From: JAATFY01 sp049276515
GTDB lineage: Bacteria > Pseudomonadota > Alphaproteobacteria > UBA9219
Assembly (NCBI GenBank): GCA_049276515.1
Contig: JBASWO010000067.1
Location: 1-24,899 of the forward strand
Reading direction: 5' to 3'
Length of the DNA stretch: 24,899 nt
Below the pieces are notes generated by a model. That model ran no database searches, was not told the origin of the DNA, and saw only the letters and a program-made list of their open reading frames with translations. Position numbers and translations under genes: made by a program. Positions 1 to 8,451 of this stretch are shown one piece after another (positions within the stretch are counted from its first letter, which is position 1; every line of letters begins with the position of its first letter).

Positions 1-176
1 GTTTTTGCGGTGACCAAGGCACCCTTATACTTAGCGCGGGCAACAACAGCTTCGAGTCGTTCGGCATGACGGCCATGTAAGGAAAGGCGAATATTGGGTG
101 CCGCGTAAAGCTCGGCCAAAGCCGCGCCGATGCCGCTGGAAGCGCCTGTAATAAGAATATGCTGTGGATTGCGCAT
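1..176 (-). CDS. Short-chain dehydrogenase/reductase, N-terminal part only
   Basis: This leftward gene starts at the ATG read from 176 and leaves the window at base 1, so only about 58 residues are visible. The first 20 residues read MRNPQHILITGASSGIGAAL. The TGASSGIG stretch is the glycine-rich dinucleotide-binding motif (TGxxxGxG) of classical SDR oxidoreductases, which bind NAD(P)H through a Rossmann fold. An LHGRHAERLE segment follows at the position where the family usually decides NADP versus NAD preference, and its arginine suggests NADP(H). The substrate cannot be told from this fragment. The gene diverges from gmk across 57 bases. The catalytic Tyr-x-x-x-Lys lies outside the window. 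Confidence 0.85.
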   Translation of the reverse strand, partial: MRNPQHILITGASSGIGAALAELYAAPNIRLSLHGRHAERLEAVVARAKYKGALVTAK

Positions 177-233
177 AGCTAAAGGGTAATATAAAAGCTT
201 AGTTCTGTCTTGGTGCTTTATTGATCGGTTTAA

Positions 234-884
234 ATGACGGCTCCTTTTCCTTTTGGCTCGATGCAACGCCGCGGTTTGATGATGGTTTTATCCTCACCTT
301 CAGGTGCAGGTAAGACCACAATTTCACGCCGTCTTTTGGAAACCGACAAAGAAATCAATCTTTCTATTTCAGTGACGACGCGTGCTCCCAGACCTAAAGA
401 AGTGAACGGTCAGGATTACAATTTTGTTGATATGACAGATTTCAATCTGATGATTAATCGTGATCAGCTGATGGAATATGCCAAAGTTTTTGGCAATTAT
501 TACGGAACACCTCGCTTACCGGTTGAAAATACATTGGCAGCTGGGCGGGACGTTCTATTCGATATTGATTGGCAAGGGACACAGCAATTGGCTGAAAAAG
601 CCCGCGATGATCTGGTCAGTGTTTTTATTCTCCCGCCCTCATGGCGTGAGCTCGAGCGTCGTCTTTACTCGCGGGCTCAAGATGATCCGGCTGAAATTAA
701 CCGCCGTATGGTCAAAGCGTCAGATGAAATGAGCCATTGGGCCGAATATGATTATGTGATCGTCAATACGGATTTGGATCAATGCGTCAATGCCGTAAAA
801 GAAATCCTGCATAGCGAACGTCTTAGACGTCGCCGCCAAATTGGTTTAGCAGAATTTGTAAATGGTCTTAAGCAGGGCCATTGA
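234..884 (+). CDS. gmk: Guanylate kinase
   Basis: This cytoplasmic enzyme phosphorylates GMP to GDP with ATP, in purine nucleotide salvage and synthesis. The P-loop SSPSGAGKTT lies at residues 20-29. The GMP-binding segment follows (SVTTRAPRP, then NGQDYNFVD near residue 60), and the lid/ADP region has the RRLYSRAQDD pattern. The 216 residues match the family length of about 205-220. The start is uncertain: ATG 234 gives an extra MTAPFPFGS, while the in-frame ATG at 261 begins MQRRGL. Neither has a clear Shine-Dalgarno sequence. The 3' end overlaps the convergent rsmA by 17 bases. In many alphaproteobacteria gmk follows yicC; here an SDR gene sits upstream instead. Confidence 0.96.
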   Translation: MTAPFPFGSMQRRGLMMVLSSPSGAGKTTISRRLLETDKEINLSISVTTRAPRPKEVNGQDYNFVDMTDFNLMINRDQLMEYAKVFGNYYGTPRLPVENTLAAGRDVLFDIDWQGTQQLAEKARDDLVSVFILPPSWRELERRLYSRAQDDPAEINRRMVKASDEMSHWAEYDYVIVNTDLDQCVNAVKEILHSERLRRRRQIGLAEFVNGLKQGH

Positions 885-1704
885 GATTGCGCACAATCGT
901 CTCAAAATCTTGAACTGATAAATTCTCAGCGCGCAATTCAGGATTAATACCGGCGCGTTTGAGTAAATCTTCACCGCCGAGGGGCTTTAAGCTGGAGCGT
1001 AGCATTTTGCGGCGCTGGCCAAAGGCCGCCATCGTCACTTTTTCAATATCCTTTAAAGCAATGTCCTTGGGGCGGTCTTGGCGCGGCATGAGATGCACAA
1101 CAGCAGAATCGACTTTAGGTGGTGGGGTAAAAGCTCGCGCCGGCAAATCCATAACGCGTTGAACGCTGCAGCAAAACTGGGCAATCACGGAGAGCCGTCC
1201 ATAGGTCTTATTGTCAGGACCTGCTGCTAAACGATCAGCAACTTCAGCCTGAAACATCAAGGTGAGGCTTGTGAAATCCTCCATATGATGCAGCCAGTTT
1301 AAGAGCAGTTCTGTGCCAATATTATAAGGGAGATTGGCAACCACAGCGCGCGGTTTATTGCTCAGGGTCGTTAAATCCATTTTCAGGGCATCACCTTCAA
1401 GGACTTCAAGACGTCCTTCACTTGCGGCTATGACCTCCTGAAGAGCAGCTATGCAGCGATGATCTTTTTCAATCGCGATAATTTTTTTGGCTTTCGTGCT
1501 AAGGAGGGCTCGCGTTAGCCCACCAGGGCCAGGACCAATTTCAAAAACTGTGTGATCACTTAAATCTCCAGCTTCTTCAGCAATCGAGCGCGTGAGATTA
1601 AGATCACATAAAAAATGCTGGCCTAAGGATTTGCGTGCCATCAACTCATGGCGCGCAATGACATCACGCAAAGGTGGTAAGGCATCAAGGGCTGTTATGG
1701 TCAT
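868..1704 (-). CDS. rsmA: 16S rRNA (adenine1518-N6/adenine1519-N6) dimethyltransferase
   Basis: RsmA (KsgA) dimethylates two adjacent adenines in the 3'-terminal hairpin of 16S rRNA, using S-adenosylmethionine, late in 30S assembly. The 278-residue protein opens with KSLGQHFLCD (residues 25-34), typical of the family. The SAM motif EIGPGPGG is at 55-62 and the catalytic NLPY motif at 124-127. The C-terminal RNA-binding part contains FGQRRKMLRSSLK. Its ATG overlaps the surA stop by one base (TAATG), so translation is probably coupled and this is the last gene of the lptF-lptG-surA-rsmA run. Related genomes often place pdxA between surA and rsmA; it is absent here. Confidence 0.96.
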   Translation of the reverse strand: MTITALDALPPLRDVIARHELMARKSLGQHFLCDLNLTRSIAEEAGDLSDHTVFEIGPGPGGLTRALLSTKAKKIIAIEKDHRCIAALQEVIAASEGRLEVLEGDALKMDLTTLSNKPRAVVANLPYNIGTELLLNWLHHMEDFTSLTLMFQAEVADRLAAGPDNKTYGRLSVIAQFCCSVQRVMDLPARAFTPPPKVDSAVVHLMPRQDRPKDIALKDIEKVTMAAFGQRRKMLRSSLKPLGGEDLLKRAGINPELRAENLSVQDFETIVRNLNGPA

Positions 1705-3026
1705 TAAGTATTCGAGCCAAGCCGTACGTCGATATAGGCGCTCCGGCGTAAATCACGCAAGAGACGACGGGCTTGCAGCTCTAATTTTTCAAGGCCGATA
1801 GAATTGACGATCGTGTTACGATCTACATTGGTATCGGGCACTTTACGCTCGCATACAAAAAGAATGAGGGCGCCCTTATCGGTTGGCAAAACCTGACTGG
1901 ATTGACCTGCTGATAGATCGCGGACTTTGCTAGCGATATCACTTGGCGCTTTAGAGAGTTCGATCTCGCCTAAATTGTTCCAGCGCCAACCTGGAAATTT
2001 CTCAGCAACCGTACTTTGTAAATTTGTGCAGCTCGCGATTTCAGATTTCAGCTTTTCGCCTTCGCGCAATAAAGCTTCATGCTCAGTGTCAGAGGCAAAA
2101 GGTTTAAAAACCTGCTGCATGCTGAGTTTAACATCACCATTAGATCCCAATGAGATGACGCGTTTCTCACGAAGGCCTAGGATATGATAGCCGCTGGATG
2201 TACGAATAGGTCCTGCTAATTGACCGGTTTGCAAAGTTGTGAGTGCTTGATTGAGTTCGGGCGCTAATTGGCCTTCTTGTATCCAACCCACATCGCCACC
2301 CGCAGCTGCGCCCGTACCTTGCGAGAATTGGCGAGCGATCGCCGCAAAATTGGCGCCGCCTTGTAATTGTTGCACGAGATTATCGGCAAATTGTTTGACC
2401 TGATCTTCGTCTTTGGGATTATCGACGATAAGTAGGATTTCGCTGACCTGATATTCTTCTTTGCCAACATTAGCACGCATACGCTCAATAACGGCATCGA
2501 CTTCATCATCACCTATTTCAACACGTGGGCGTAGCGTACGTGTTATCACTTTACTCCAGGCGATGCCGGCGCGCATTTGTTGCTCAAGAGCTGCAGGCGA
2601 TCCACCACGGCTTGCAACAAATTCGCGCATATCTGTTGGGATACTATTATCGCGCGCAATTTTCTCGAGCGCTTGATCAATTTCTTCTTTGGGCACAGTG
2701 ATATCGAGACGCTTAGCTTCTTGCATCTGGAGCTGTTCATCAACGAGGCTGCGCAAAACTTGAACCAGAAGGCGCTGCTTCACTTCAGGTGTGTCGGGCA
2801 AACCTGAGGACAACATAATGAGCTTAATGCGTTCTTGGATATCTGATGTTGAGACAACACCGTCATTTACGACGGCAGCAATGCGGTTATCCATATAAAG
2901 AGACGGGGAGGGCGCTGCTGTGCCTGGCAATTGGTCGACGCGCTGCGCCCAGCCCTCAGATGGCAGAGCGCATAAAAGCAAAAGCAGTAGGGTGATGGGA
3001 CGTTTCATATGAATATGAGATAGCAT
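1704..3026 (-). CDS. surA: Periplasmic chaperone / peptidyl-prolyl isomerase SurA
   Basis: SurA escorts unfolded outer-membrane proteins through the periplasm to the BAM complex. The 440-residue product has an N-terminal signal peptide (MKRPITLLLLLLCALPSEGWA, cut near AQ). A SurA N-domain follows (about residues 43-180, starting near RIAAVVNDGVVSTSDI). One clear parvulin-type PPIC domain spans about 190-288, with FSQGTGAAAGGDVGWIQ and GYHILGLREKR. The remaining C-terminal part is divergent, with no second convincing parvulin repeat by eye. The start at 3026 gives six residues before an internal ATG at 3008, which is an equally good start for the signal peptide; no Shine-Dalgarno sequence decides. 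It lies 6 bases after lptG, so the lptF-lptG-surA order groups outer-membrane assembly functions. Confidence 0.93.
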   Translation of the reverse strand: MLSHIHMKRPITLLLLLLCALPSEGWAQRVDQLPGTAAPSPSLYMDNRIAAVVNDGVVSTSDIQERIKLIMLSSGLPDTPEVKQRLLVQVLRSLVDEQLQMQEAKRLDITVPKEEIDQALEKIARDNSIPTDMREFVASRGGSPAALEQQMRAGIAWSKVITRTLRPRVEIGDDEVDAVIERMRANVGKEEYQVSEILLIVDNPKDEDQVKQFADNLVQQLQGGANFAAIARQFSQGTGAAAGGDVGWIQEGQLAPELNQALTTLQTGQLAGPIRTSSGYHILGLREKRVISLGSNGDVKLSMQQVFKPFASDTEHEALLREGEKLKSEIASCTNLQSTVAEKFPGWRWNNLGEIELSKAPSDIASKVRDLSAGQSSQVLPTDKGALILFVCERKVPDTNVDRNTIVNSIGLEKLELQARRLLRDLRRSAYIDVRLGSNT

Positions 3027-3032
3027 GAATGT

Positions 3033-4124
3033 TTAGCGGTCTTCCAGATGCAAAAGGATAGCATTGCTCAAGGCTAAGGCTGCCATAGGTATGGCCCAGG
3101 CTGCCATGATGACGGGTAGGGTTTGATTGACGCCTAAAGCGGTTACCACATTGTTGAGGCTGAAAATCATGCCACCTAGGACAACCCCTAAACTAGCGAC
3201 ACCTAAAATACCACCGCGCCTACTCATCCGTAAGGAGAAGGCAGCGGCAAACAAGACCATAGCGCAGAGCAGTATGGGTTGAGCTAAAAGTCTCTGAAAC
3301 TCTAATTCATGGCGTGCAGGTGGTAAGCCTACAGTTTTAAGGGCGTTGATAAAGGCGGGTAATTCCCAGAAGGATATGGTGTTGGGTGGTGCCATGCTTT
3401 CTTGGATCTTATCCATCGTGACATTGGTGGTCAGTTGATAGTTTTCAACATATTGGGCTGGTTGTTGTTCCCAATTGAACCAAGCGTTATTAATCTGCCA
3501 ATAGCCATCATGCAAAATAGCTTGGGGTGCATCGATGCGACCCAGATACTGATCATTATTGTCATAAATAAAAGCCATCAATGGCGTTAATTTAAGCGGC
3601 CGCATTTCCACGCGATCCGCATGAAGAAGATAGTGACGATCATTATCGCGTTGACGTAACCAGAGCCCAGCACCTGTCAGCTCGAGTGTCGGCATACGTT
3701 GGAGATAACGCATCTCTAGATTTTTATAGCGGCTATTAAAGGCAGCACTGATGGGGTTCATCAGTGTGACGTTACAAAAACTAAAGACCAGCGTGACAAA
3801 AAGGGCGGGTAGTAAAAATTGCCAAGCCGAAATGCCAGCTGAGCGCGCAATGATCAATTCTTGGCTGCGTGTTAACCGCCAGAAGGTGAACATTGCTGCA
3901 AATAAAACCACAAAGGGTAAAATTTTCTCAATCGTTTCTGGTAATTTATAGATGCCCATTCTGAGGACCATCATAAAACCAGCTTCCGGTCTATCGGCCG
4001 CTCTGCGCAAAAGTTCGGCGATTTCAAATAAAAAGATGATGCCGGAGAGTGCGAGCAAAAACAGCGCGAACCACATAAAATATTGCCGACCAAAATAGCG
4101 GCTCAAAGTCCAGTTTTGGATCAT
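3033..4124 (-). CDS. lptG: LPS export ABC transporter permease LptG
   Basis: LptG is one of two inner-membrane permeases of the LptB2FG complex, which extracts lipopolysaccharide from the inner membrane and passes it to LptC and LptA. The 363-residue protein has the YjgP/YjgQ family layout: two or three N-terminal membrane helices (FMWFALFLLALSGIIFLFEI near residues 17-36, then two more up to about 125), a periplasmic beta-jellyroll part (about 130-260), and three C-terminal helices (about 275-360). The SQELIIARSAGIS segment after the second helix is the cytoplasmic coupling helix that contacts the LptB ATPase. Its ATG overlaps the lptF stop by four bases, which argues for coupled synthesis of the two partners. 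Confidence 0.93.
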   Translation of the reverse strand: MIQNWTLSRYFGRQYFMWFALFLLALSGIIFLFEIAELLRRAADRPEAGFMMVLRMGIYKLPETIEKILPFVVLFAAMFTFWRLTRSQELIIARSAGISAWQFLLPALFVTLVFSFCNVTLMNPISAAFNSRYKNLEMRYLQRMPTLELTGAGLWLRQRDNDRHYLLHADRVEMRPLKLTPLMAFIYDNNDQYLGRIDAPQAILHDGYWQINNAWFNWEQQPAQYVENYQLTTNVTMDKIQESMAPPNTISFWELPAFINALKTVGLPPARHELEFQRLLAQPILLCAMVLFAAAFSLRMSRRGGILGVASLGVVLGGMIFSLNNVVTALGVNQTLPVIMAAWAIPMAALALSNAILLHLEDR

Positions 4125-5257
4125 GATGTAAGCGGCACAGGTTGTTCAGATGGTGATGTGCGCGCTCTTAAATATTCACTGTTGATAAAAGCGAGCGCAA
4201 TTGGAATGGGTATGAGAGGTATGAAATAAAGCGCAAAGGCCATCCAATAATGTTTGGCGATAATGCCGTTCATCGACATAAAACTAGCTTCGACAGCAAT
4301 AATAATGGCCGCACCCAACACAATACGTTTACCCATGCCGCGACGGCTGAATTGCCCAAACAACATGGCGGCAAGACCAATGAGAGTAAAGCTTAAGGCT
4401 AAAAGAGGAGATGCTAAACGTTGATGAAGTTCTGCGATTAACCGCTCACGGCTAGCGCGCATCTTCAACATATCATCACTCGGATTAAGAAGCTCAAAGG
4501 CTGTTTGTTCGCGCGGATCGGGAAGGCGACTGCTTTCTGCGCTACGTAGCGCATTTAAATCTAAAACATATTGATCAAAGGCGAGCTCATTGAGACGACC
4601 TGTCGTCACATCCATTTCTTGGCGCTTACCATTAAAGACGACAATTTGTGGGCCACCGTCTTTTTCAATCACTTGGCCGGTTTTTGCCATAAGCGTAATG
4701 GGGGCTTTTGGAATACGGACGTCATGAATGAGAATGCCTTCCAGCGCTTGGCCGTTACGTTTCTGTGCGTAGAAGGTAAGGCCAGCGGTAATGTCATTAA
4801 AATTGCCAGGACGTGAAAGGAAGACGGCATAATTATTGCGCACTTCATATTGCACAGCGACCATAGCTCGGTTTGCGGCTGGCGTAAGATAGAGGGTGCA
4901 CATATAGCAAGCGACCATGACAATGGTGCCGACCAAAATGGCAGGAAGCGCAAGGCGCATAGGGCTCATGCCGGCCGCACGCATAATCACCAATTCGCTA
5001 TCTACAGCTAATTTATTATAAATAAAAATGGTCGCTAGACCGACGCTCAGCGGTAGTACCAACGGCATAAAAGTTGGTACCGCCAGCAGCATTAATTCGA
5101 GAAAAATCCAGAGGGTGGAGGAGTTATCAATGACTAAAGAAAGAAGGCGAAAGGATTGGGTGAACAAAACAACAAAGCTTACAGCCGCAGCTGCAAAGAT
5201 CAGCGCGATCATTAATTGGCGAAATATGTAAAAGCTTATGCGCTGCATCGGGGCCAT
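4121..5257 (-). CDS. lptF: LPS export ABC transporter permease LptF
   Basis: This is the partner permease of LptG and the first gene of the leftward lptF-lptG-surA-rsmA run. The 378-residue protein has the same fold: N-terminal helices (FRQLMIALIFAAAAVSFVVL, about residues 13-32, and two more), a periplasmic jellyroll domain rich in beta-type sequence (about 135-270), and C-terminal helices ending near residue 360. The coupling-helix segment DSELVIMRAAGMSPMRLA is clear. The in-frame ATG at 5248 (MQRISFYIFRQL) is an alternative start. The gene diverges from pepA across 94 bases, which must hold both promoters. Which paralogue is F and which G rests on the usual gene order lptF-lptG. Confidence 0.92.
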   Translation of the reverse strand: MAPMQRISFYIFRQLMIALIFAAAAVSFVVLFTQSFRLLSLVIDNSSTLWIFLELMLLAVPTFMPLVLPLSVGLATIFIYNKLAVDSELVIMRAAGMSPMRLALPAILVGTIVMVACYMCTLYLTPAANRAMVAVQYEVRNNYAVFLSRPGNFNDITAGLTFYAQKRNGQALEGILIHDVRIPKAPITLMAKTGQVIEKDGGPQIVVFNGKRQEMDVTTGRLNELAFDQYVLDLNALRSAESSRLPDPREQTAFELLNPSDDMLKMRASRERLIAELHQRLASPLLALSFTLIGLAAMLFGQFSRRGMGKRIVLGAAIIIAVEASFMSMNGIIAKHYWMAFALYFIPLIPIPIALAFINSEYLRARTSPSEQPVPLTS

Positions 5258-5351
5258 TTTCTGGAATCAGCCATCATTATAGTGGCTTTACTGGACAAAT
5301 TCTTTATCCCGTTTAAGGTGAAACCGCAAATCAGCCTTTAGGGACATATCC

Positions 5352-6860
5352 ATGATTAAAATCGCCTTTTCACCTGCATCATTACCTTCACAAAATTCGG
5401 TGCTCTTGACGGTAGCTGCCGGCCAAAAGCTAGGTGATGAGGGGGTAAAGCTTGATCGCAAATTAGGCGGGCTTTTAAAGCGCGTTATGGCATCAGGCAA
5501 TTTTACCGGCGCTAAAGAGCAAACTTTAATGATCCCAGCGCCTGCTAAAACGAAGCTAGCCCGCCTTATTTTGGTTGGTATTGGTGAGCCTGCCAAAGCA
5601 ACAGAACTTTCAATGCAACGTGTCGGTGGCGCTGCTATGGCTGCCTTGGGACATGAAAAGCAGGCGCAAGCAACATTACTTTTTGATGAGCATAAAGGGC
5701 TTTCAATCGCGGGTGCTGAGGCTGCAGCCAATATTGGTCTTGGTGCTCGTTTGCGCTCCTACCGCTTTGATAAATACCGCACCAAGCTTAAGCCTGAGCA
5801 AAGATCGCACCTTAAAACTCTCATGATCGCGACCGCTCATGCTACAAAGGCAAAAGCCCTCTATGCATCTAAGGATAAAATTGCAGATGGCGTCTCTTTG
5901 ACGCGTGATTTGGTGTCTGAGCCCGCCAATATCATCTATCCACAAACTTTAGCAGATGCCTGCAGCACCTTGAAAACATTGGGTGTTAAAGTTGAAGTGT
6001 TAGATGAGAAGCAAATGAAGAAGCTTGGTATGGGTGCTCTCTTAGGCGTTGCCCAGGGCAGCGCTATGCCGCCCCGCCTTGTGACCATGATCTGGAACGG
6101 TGCCCCTCAGGCCAAAAATAAGAAACCGGTGGTTTTTGTAGGTAAGGGCGTCACCTTCGATACAGGTGGTATTTCCATTAAACCAGCCGGTGGTATGGAA
6201 GATATGAAATGGGATATGGGCGGCGCTGGTGCTGTGATTGGTGCCATGAAGGCGCTGGCTGGGCGTAAAGCTAAAGCCAATGTCATCGGTATTGTTGGTC
6301 TTGTTGAGAATATGCCATCCGGTAATGCGCAGCGTCCTGGTGATATCGTCACAACCATGTCAGGCCAGACGGTTGAAGTTATCAATACAGATGCTGAAGG
6401 CCGTCTCGTTCTGTGTGATGCCATGTGGTACGCCCAAGAAAAATACAATCCACGCTGCATCATTGATTTAGCCACGTTAACAGGCGCCATCATTGTCTCA
6501 CTTGGTTTTGAATATGCAGGTCTCTTTAGCAATAATGATAATCTGAGTGATCAATTGCTTGGTGCTGGCAAGTCCGTTGAAGAGCCTTTGTGGCGTTTTC
6601 CTCTCGGTGATGCCTATGACAAAGAAATTGATTGCGTCGTGGCGGATATGAAAAATATTGGCAGTGGTCGTGGTGCTGGCAGTATCACAGCCGCACAATT
6701 CCTGCAGCGCTTTATCAAAAAAGATATGCCTTGGGCACATTTGGATATTGCAGGCATGGCTTGGTCACAAAAAGACCGTCCCGTCTGTCCTAAAGGGGCA
6801 TCTGCCTTTGGTGTACGTCTCTTAGATCGCTACATCGCAGATCATATTGAAGGCCAATGA
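5352..6860 (+). CDS. pepA: Leucyl aminopeptidase (M17 family)
   Basis: PepA is a cytoplasmic, two-metal (Zn/Mn) aminopeptidase, usually a hexamer, that removes N-terminal residues during peptide turnover. The 502-residue length is normal. The C-terminal catalytic domain shows the family residues with a constant offset of five from E. coli PepA: Lys265, Asp270, Lys277, Asp288, then Asp347, Glu349 and Arg351 in the NTDAEGRL signature (residues 345-352). The N-terminal macro-like domain occupies about residues 1-160. An AGGGACAT-like ribosome site precedes the ATG. In some bacteria PepA also binds DNA, but nothing here tests that. The stop overlaps the holC start by four bases (ATGA), giving a two-gene operon pepA-holC. 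Confidence 0.96.
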   Translation: MIKIAFSPASLPSQNSVLLTVAAGQKLGDEGVKLDRKLGGLLKRVMASGNFTGAKEQTLMIPAPAKTKLARLILVGIGEPAKATELSMQRVGGAAMAALGHEKQAQATLLFDEHKGLSIAGAEAAANIGLGARLRSYRFDKYRTKLKPEQRSHLKTLMIATAHATKAKALYASKDKIADGVSLTRDLVSEPANIIYPQTLADACSTLKTLGVKVEVLDEKQMKKLGMGALLGVAQGSAMPPRLVTMIWNGAPQAKNKKPVVFVGKGVTFDTGGISIKPAGGMEDMKWDMGGAGAVIGAMKALAGRKAKANVIGIVGLVENMPSGNAQRPGDIVTTMSGQTVEVINTDAEGRLVLCDAMWYAQEKYNPRCIIDLATLTGAIIVSLGFEYAGLFSNNDNLSDQLLGAGKSVEEPLWRFPLGDAYDKEIDCVVADMKNIGSGRGAGSITAAQFLQRFIKKDMPWAHLDIAGMAWSQKDRPVCPKGASAFGVRLLDRYIADHIEGQ

Positions 6861-7309
6861 GCGAAATCCGTTTTTATCATTTAACGCGCCATACGCTTGA
6901 GCAGGCCTTGCCTCAGCTCTTGGAAAAAACCTTGGAGCGCGGCATGAAGGCTGTAGTGATGGCGGGATCACCAGAGCGTGTTGAGGCTCTGACACAGCAT
7001 CTTTGGACCTATAATCCCAATAACTTCTTGCCACACGGTAATGCGAAAGACGGCAATCCTGATATGCAGCCAATTTGGCTCACACCCAATGATGAGCGGC
7101 CTAATGAAGCGAGCATATTGTTTCTCACAGACGGTGCTTCATCGGGCCTTATTGGTGATTATGAGCGTGTTTGTGAAATCTTTGATGGCAATGATGAAAC
7201 GGCTGTTGCAACCGCACGTCAGCGTTGGGGCCAATATAAAGCGGCAGGACATCACTTAAGTTATTGGCAGCAAGGCGATAAAGGTTGGGTCGATCAAACG
7301 CCAGCTTAA
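6857..7309 (+). CDS. holC: DNA polymerase III chi subunit
   Basis: HolC (chi) joins the clamp-loader complex and contacts single-strand-binding protein at the replication fork. The 150-residue product starts MSEIRFYHLTRHTLEQALPQ, then KAVVMAGSPERVEALTQHLW, and has the conserved HGNAKDG and QPIWLT segments of the chi family. It is translationally coupled to pepA through an ATGA overlap, an order widely shared in alphaproteobacteria. Its TAA stop and that of the convergent mltG share the palindrome TTAA at 7306-7309, so the two genes overlap by four bases and leave no room for an intergenic terminator. Confidence 0.93.
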   Translation: MSEIRFYHLTRHTLEQALPQLLEKTLERGMKAVVMAGSPERVEALTQHLWTYNPNNFLPHGNAKDGNPDMQPIWLTPNDERPNEASILFLTDGASSGLIGDYERVCEIFDGNDETAVATARQRWGQYKAAGHHLSYWQQGDKGWVDQTPA

Positions 7310-8292
7310 GGTGTTTTGACCTTAATCTGGTTCCATCTGATCACATTCTGATTATGCTCAGCAAGGTCGCGTGCAAAAGCATGACCGCCTGTGCCGTCCG
7401 CTACAAAATAGATAAAATCATTTTGCTCAGGATGAAGGGCGGCTTGTAGGGCTGCTTTTCCGGGGTTGCAAATCGGCTGGGGCGGCAGACCATCACTCGC
7501 ATAGGTATTATAGGGTGATGCAAAAGTAAGATCATCGCGTATGAGATCGCGCGTCATGGGCCCTTTGCTTTGCGTAATCGCATAAATAACCGTGGGATCA
7601 GACTGAAGGCGCATATTTTTACGTAAGCGATTATAGAATACGCCCGCGATGCGCGCGCGTTCTGTTCCTATGCCTGTTTCCTTTTCAATAATGGATGCCA
7701 TTACGACAGCTTCTTCAGGTGTTTTAATCGGCAAGCTTGGATCGCGTTGGGTCCATAAGGTTGCTAGCAAATCTTGCATGGATTTTTGCATGCGTGCCAC
7801 GATACTGCTGCGACTATCGCCATAGGTATATTGATACGTCTCTGGCAACAGGGAGCCATCAGGTGGGATCGCAACCTCTCCTGTAAATTGCGGCAAATCT
7901 TTTAGATTTTTGATGATCTCAGCCGATGTTAGGCCTTCTGCAATAGTCAGCATATGCACAACAGATCGTCCTTCATGCATCATGAGCACAATATCGGCTG
8001 TCGTTTGGCCGGGCGTAAATTCATATTCGCCAGCTTTGAGCTGATCGTGACTGATGATTTTGGTGCCAATCCGGAAGGCAAGGGGACTGCTGATCACGTT
8101 ATCGTTGTGCAAAAGGGCTGCGATCTCACGAATAGATGTGCCGTGAGGGATAATAAGTGTTTTTGTTGTCTGAATAGGGCTTGATACAAAGAGGGCCCAG
8201 AGCCCAAAACTCGGTAAAGCGGCTAAAGCCAGAAACAAAGCTAAGAATACAATTTTAGATTTTGAGCGGCGCGGTGAGATAGGTTGGTTCAC
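7306..8292 (-). CDS. mltG: Endolytic murein transglycosylase MltG (YceG-like)
   Basis: MltG cleaves nascent glycan strands of peptidoglycan at the inner membrane and is thought to end their elongation. The 328-residue product starts at GTG (8292) after the ribosome-site-like GCAGGTCC. It has a basic cytoplasmic tail (SPRRSKSK), one membrane anchor (about residues 13-36), a LysM-like region near 45-90 (IIPHGTSIREIAALL), then the YceG catalytic domain. The active-site glutamate is in ASIIEKETG, with Glu203 matching the catalytic Glu of E. coli MltG. Other family hallmarks are QSDPTVIYA and the C-terminal PICNPGKAALQAALHP. In many relatives mltG sits upstream of yicC-gmk; here it is about 6 kb away and convergent with holC. 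Confidence 0.94.
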   Translation of the reverse strand: MNQPISPRRSKSKIVFLALFLALAALPSFGLWALFVSSPIQTTKTLIIPHGTSIREIAALLHNDNVISSPLAFRIGTKIISHDQLKAGEYEFTPGQTTADIVLMMHEGRSVVHMLTIAEGLTSAEIIKNLKDLPQFTGEVAIPPDGSLLPETYQYTYGDSRSSIVARMQKSMQDLLATLWTQRDPSLPIKTPEEAVVMASIIEKETGIGTERARIAGVFYNRLRKNMRLQSDPTVIYAITQSKGPMTRDLIRDDLTFASPYNTYASDGLPPQPICNPGKAALQAALHPEQNDFIYFVADGTGGHAFARDLAEHNQNVIRWNQIKVKTP

Positions 8293-8451
8293 TAAGGACC
8301 TGCGGTATTACTGAAGGGAGGCCAAGCTTACCGGATGCTTATAATTCTAACAATTGTAAAGCTGCTTTGGCCAATTTAAACATTTAAATAAGGATAGGGC
8401 TTCGGTTTGGGACTTTTGCCTTCAAGGCCAAGGTCTGATACCTCTATCTTT

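Noticed and set aside
5288..5731. Open frame of 147 codons on the minus strand opposite the start of pepA
   Set aside because: It lies wholly against the coding strand of a convincing gene, has low-complexity composition and no family resemblance; a shadow of pepA.
6107..6532. Open frame of 141 codons opposite the pepA catalytic domain
   Set aside because: Antisense shadow of a strongly conserved coding region; no ribosome site and no domain.
8405..8417. GTTTGGGACTTTT, identical to 21959-21971 in the integrase-end repeat
   Set aside because: A 13-base match between two sites is expected by chance several times in a window of this size, and the site lies in an unrelated regulator upstream region.
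8418..8432. GCCTTCAAGGC palindrome before the response regulator as an operator
   Set aside because: A single short palindrome in a region without other signals; it overlaps the possible TTG-start extension and is likely chance.
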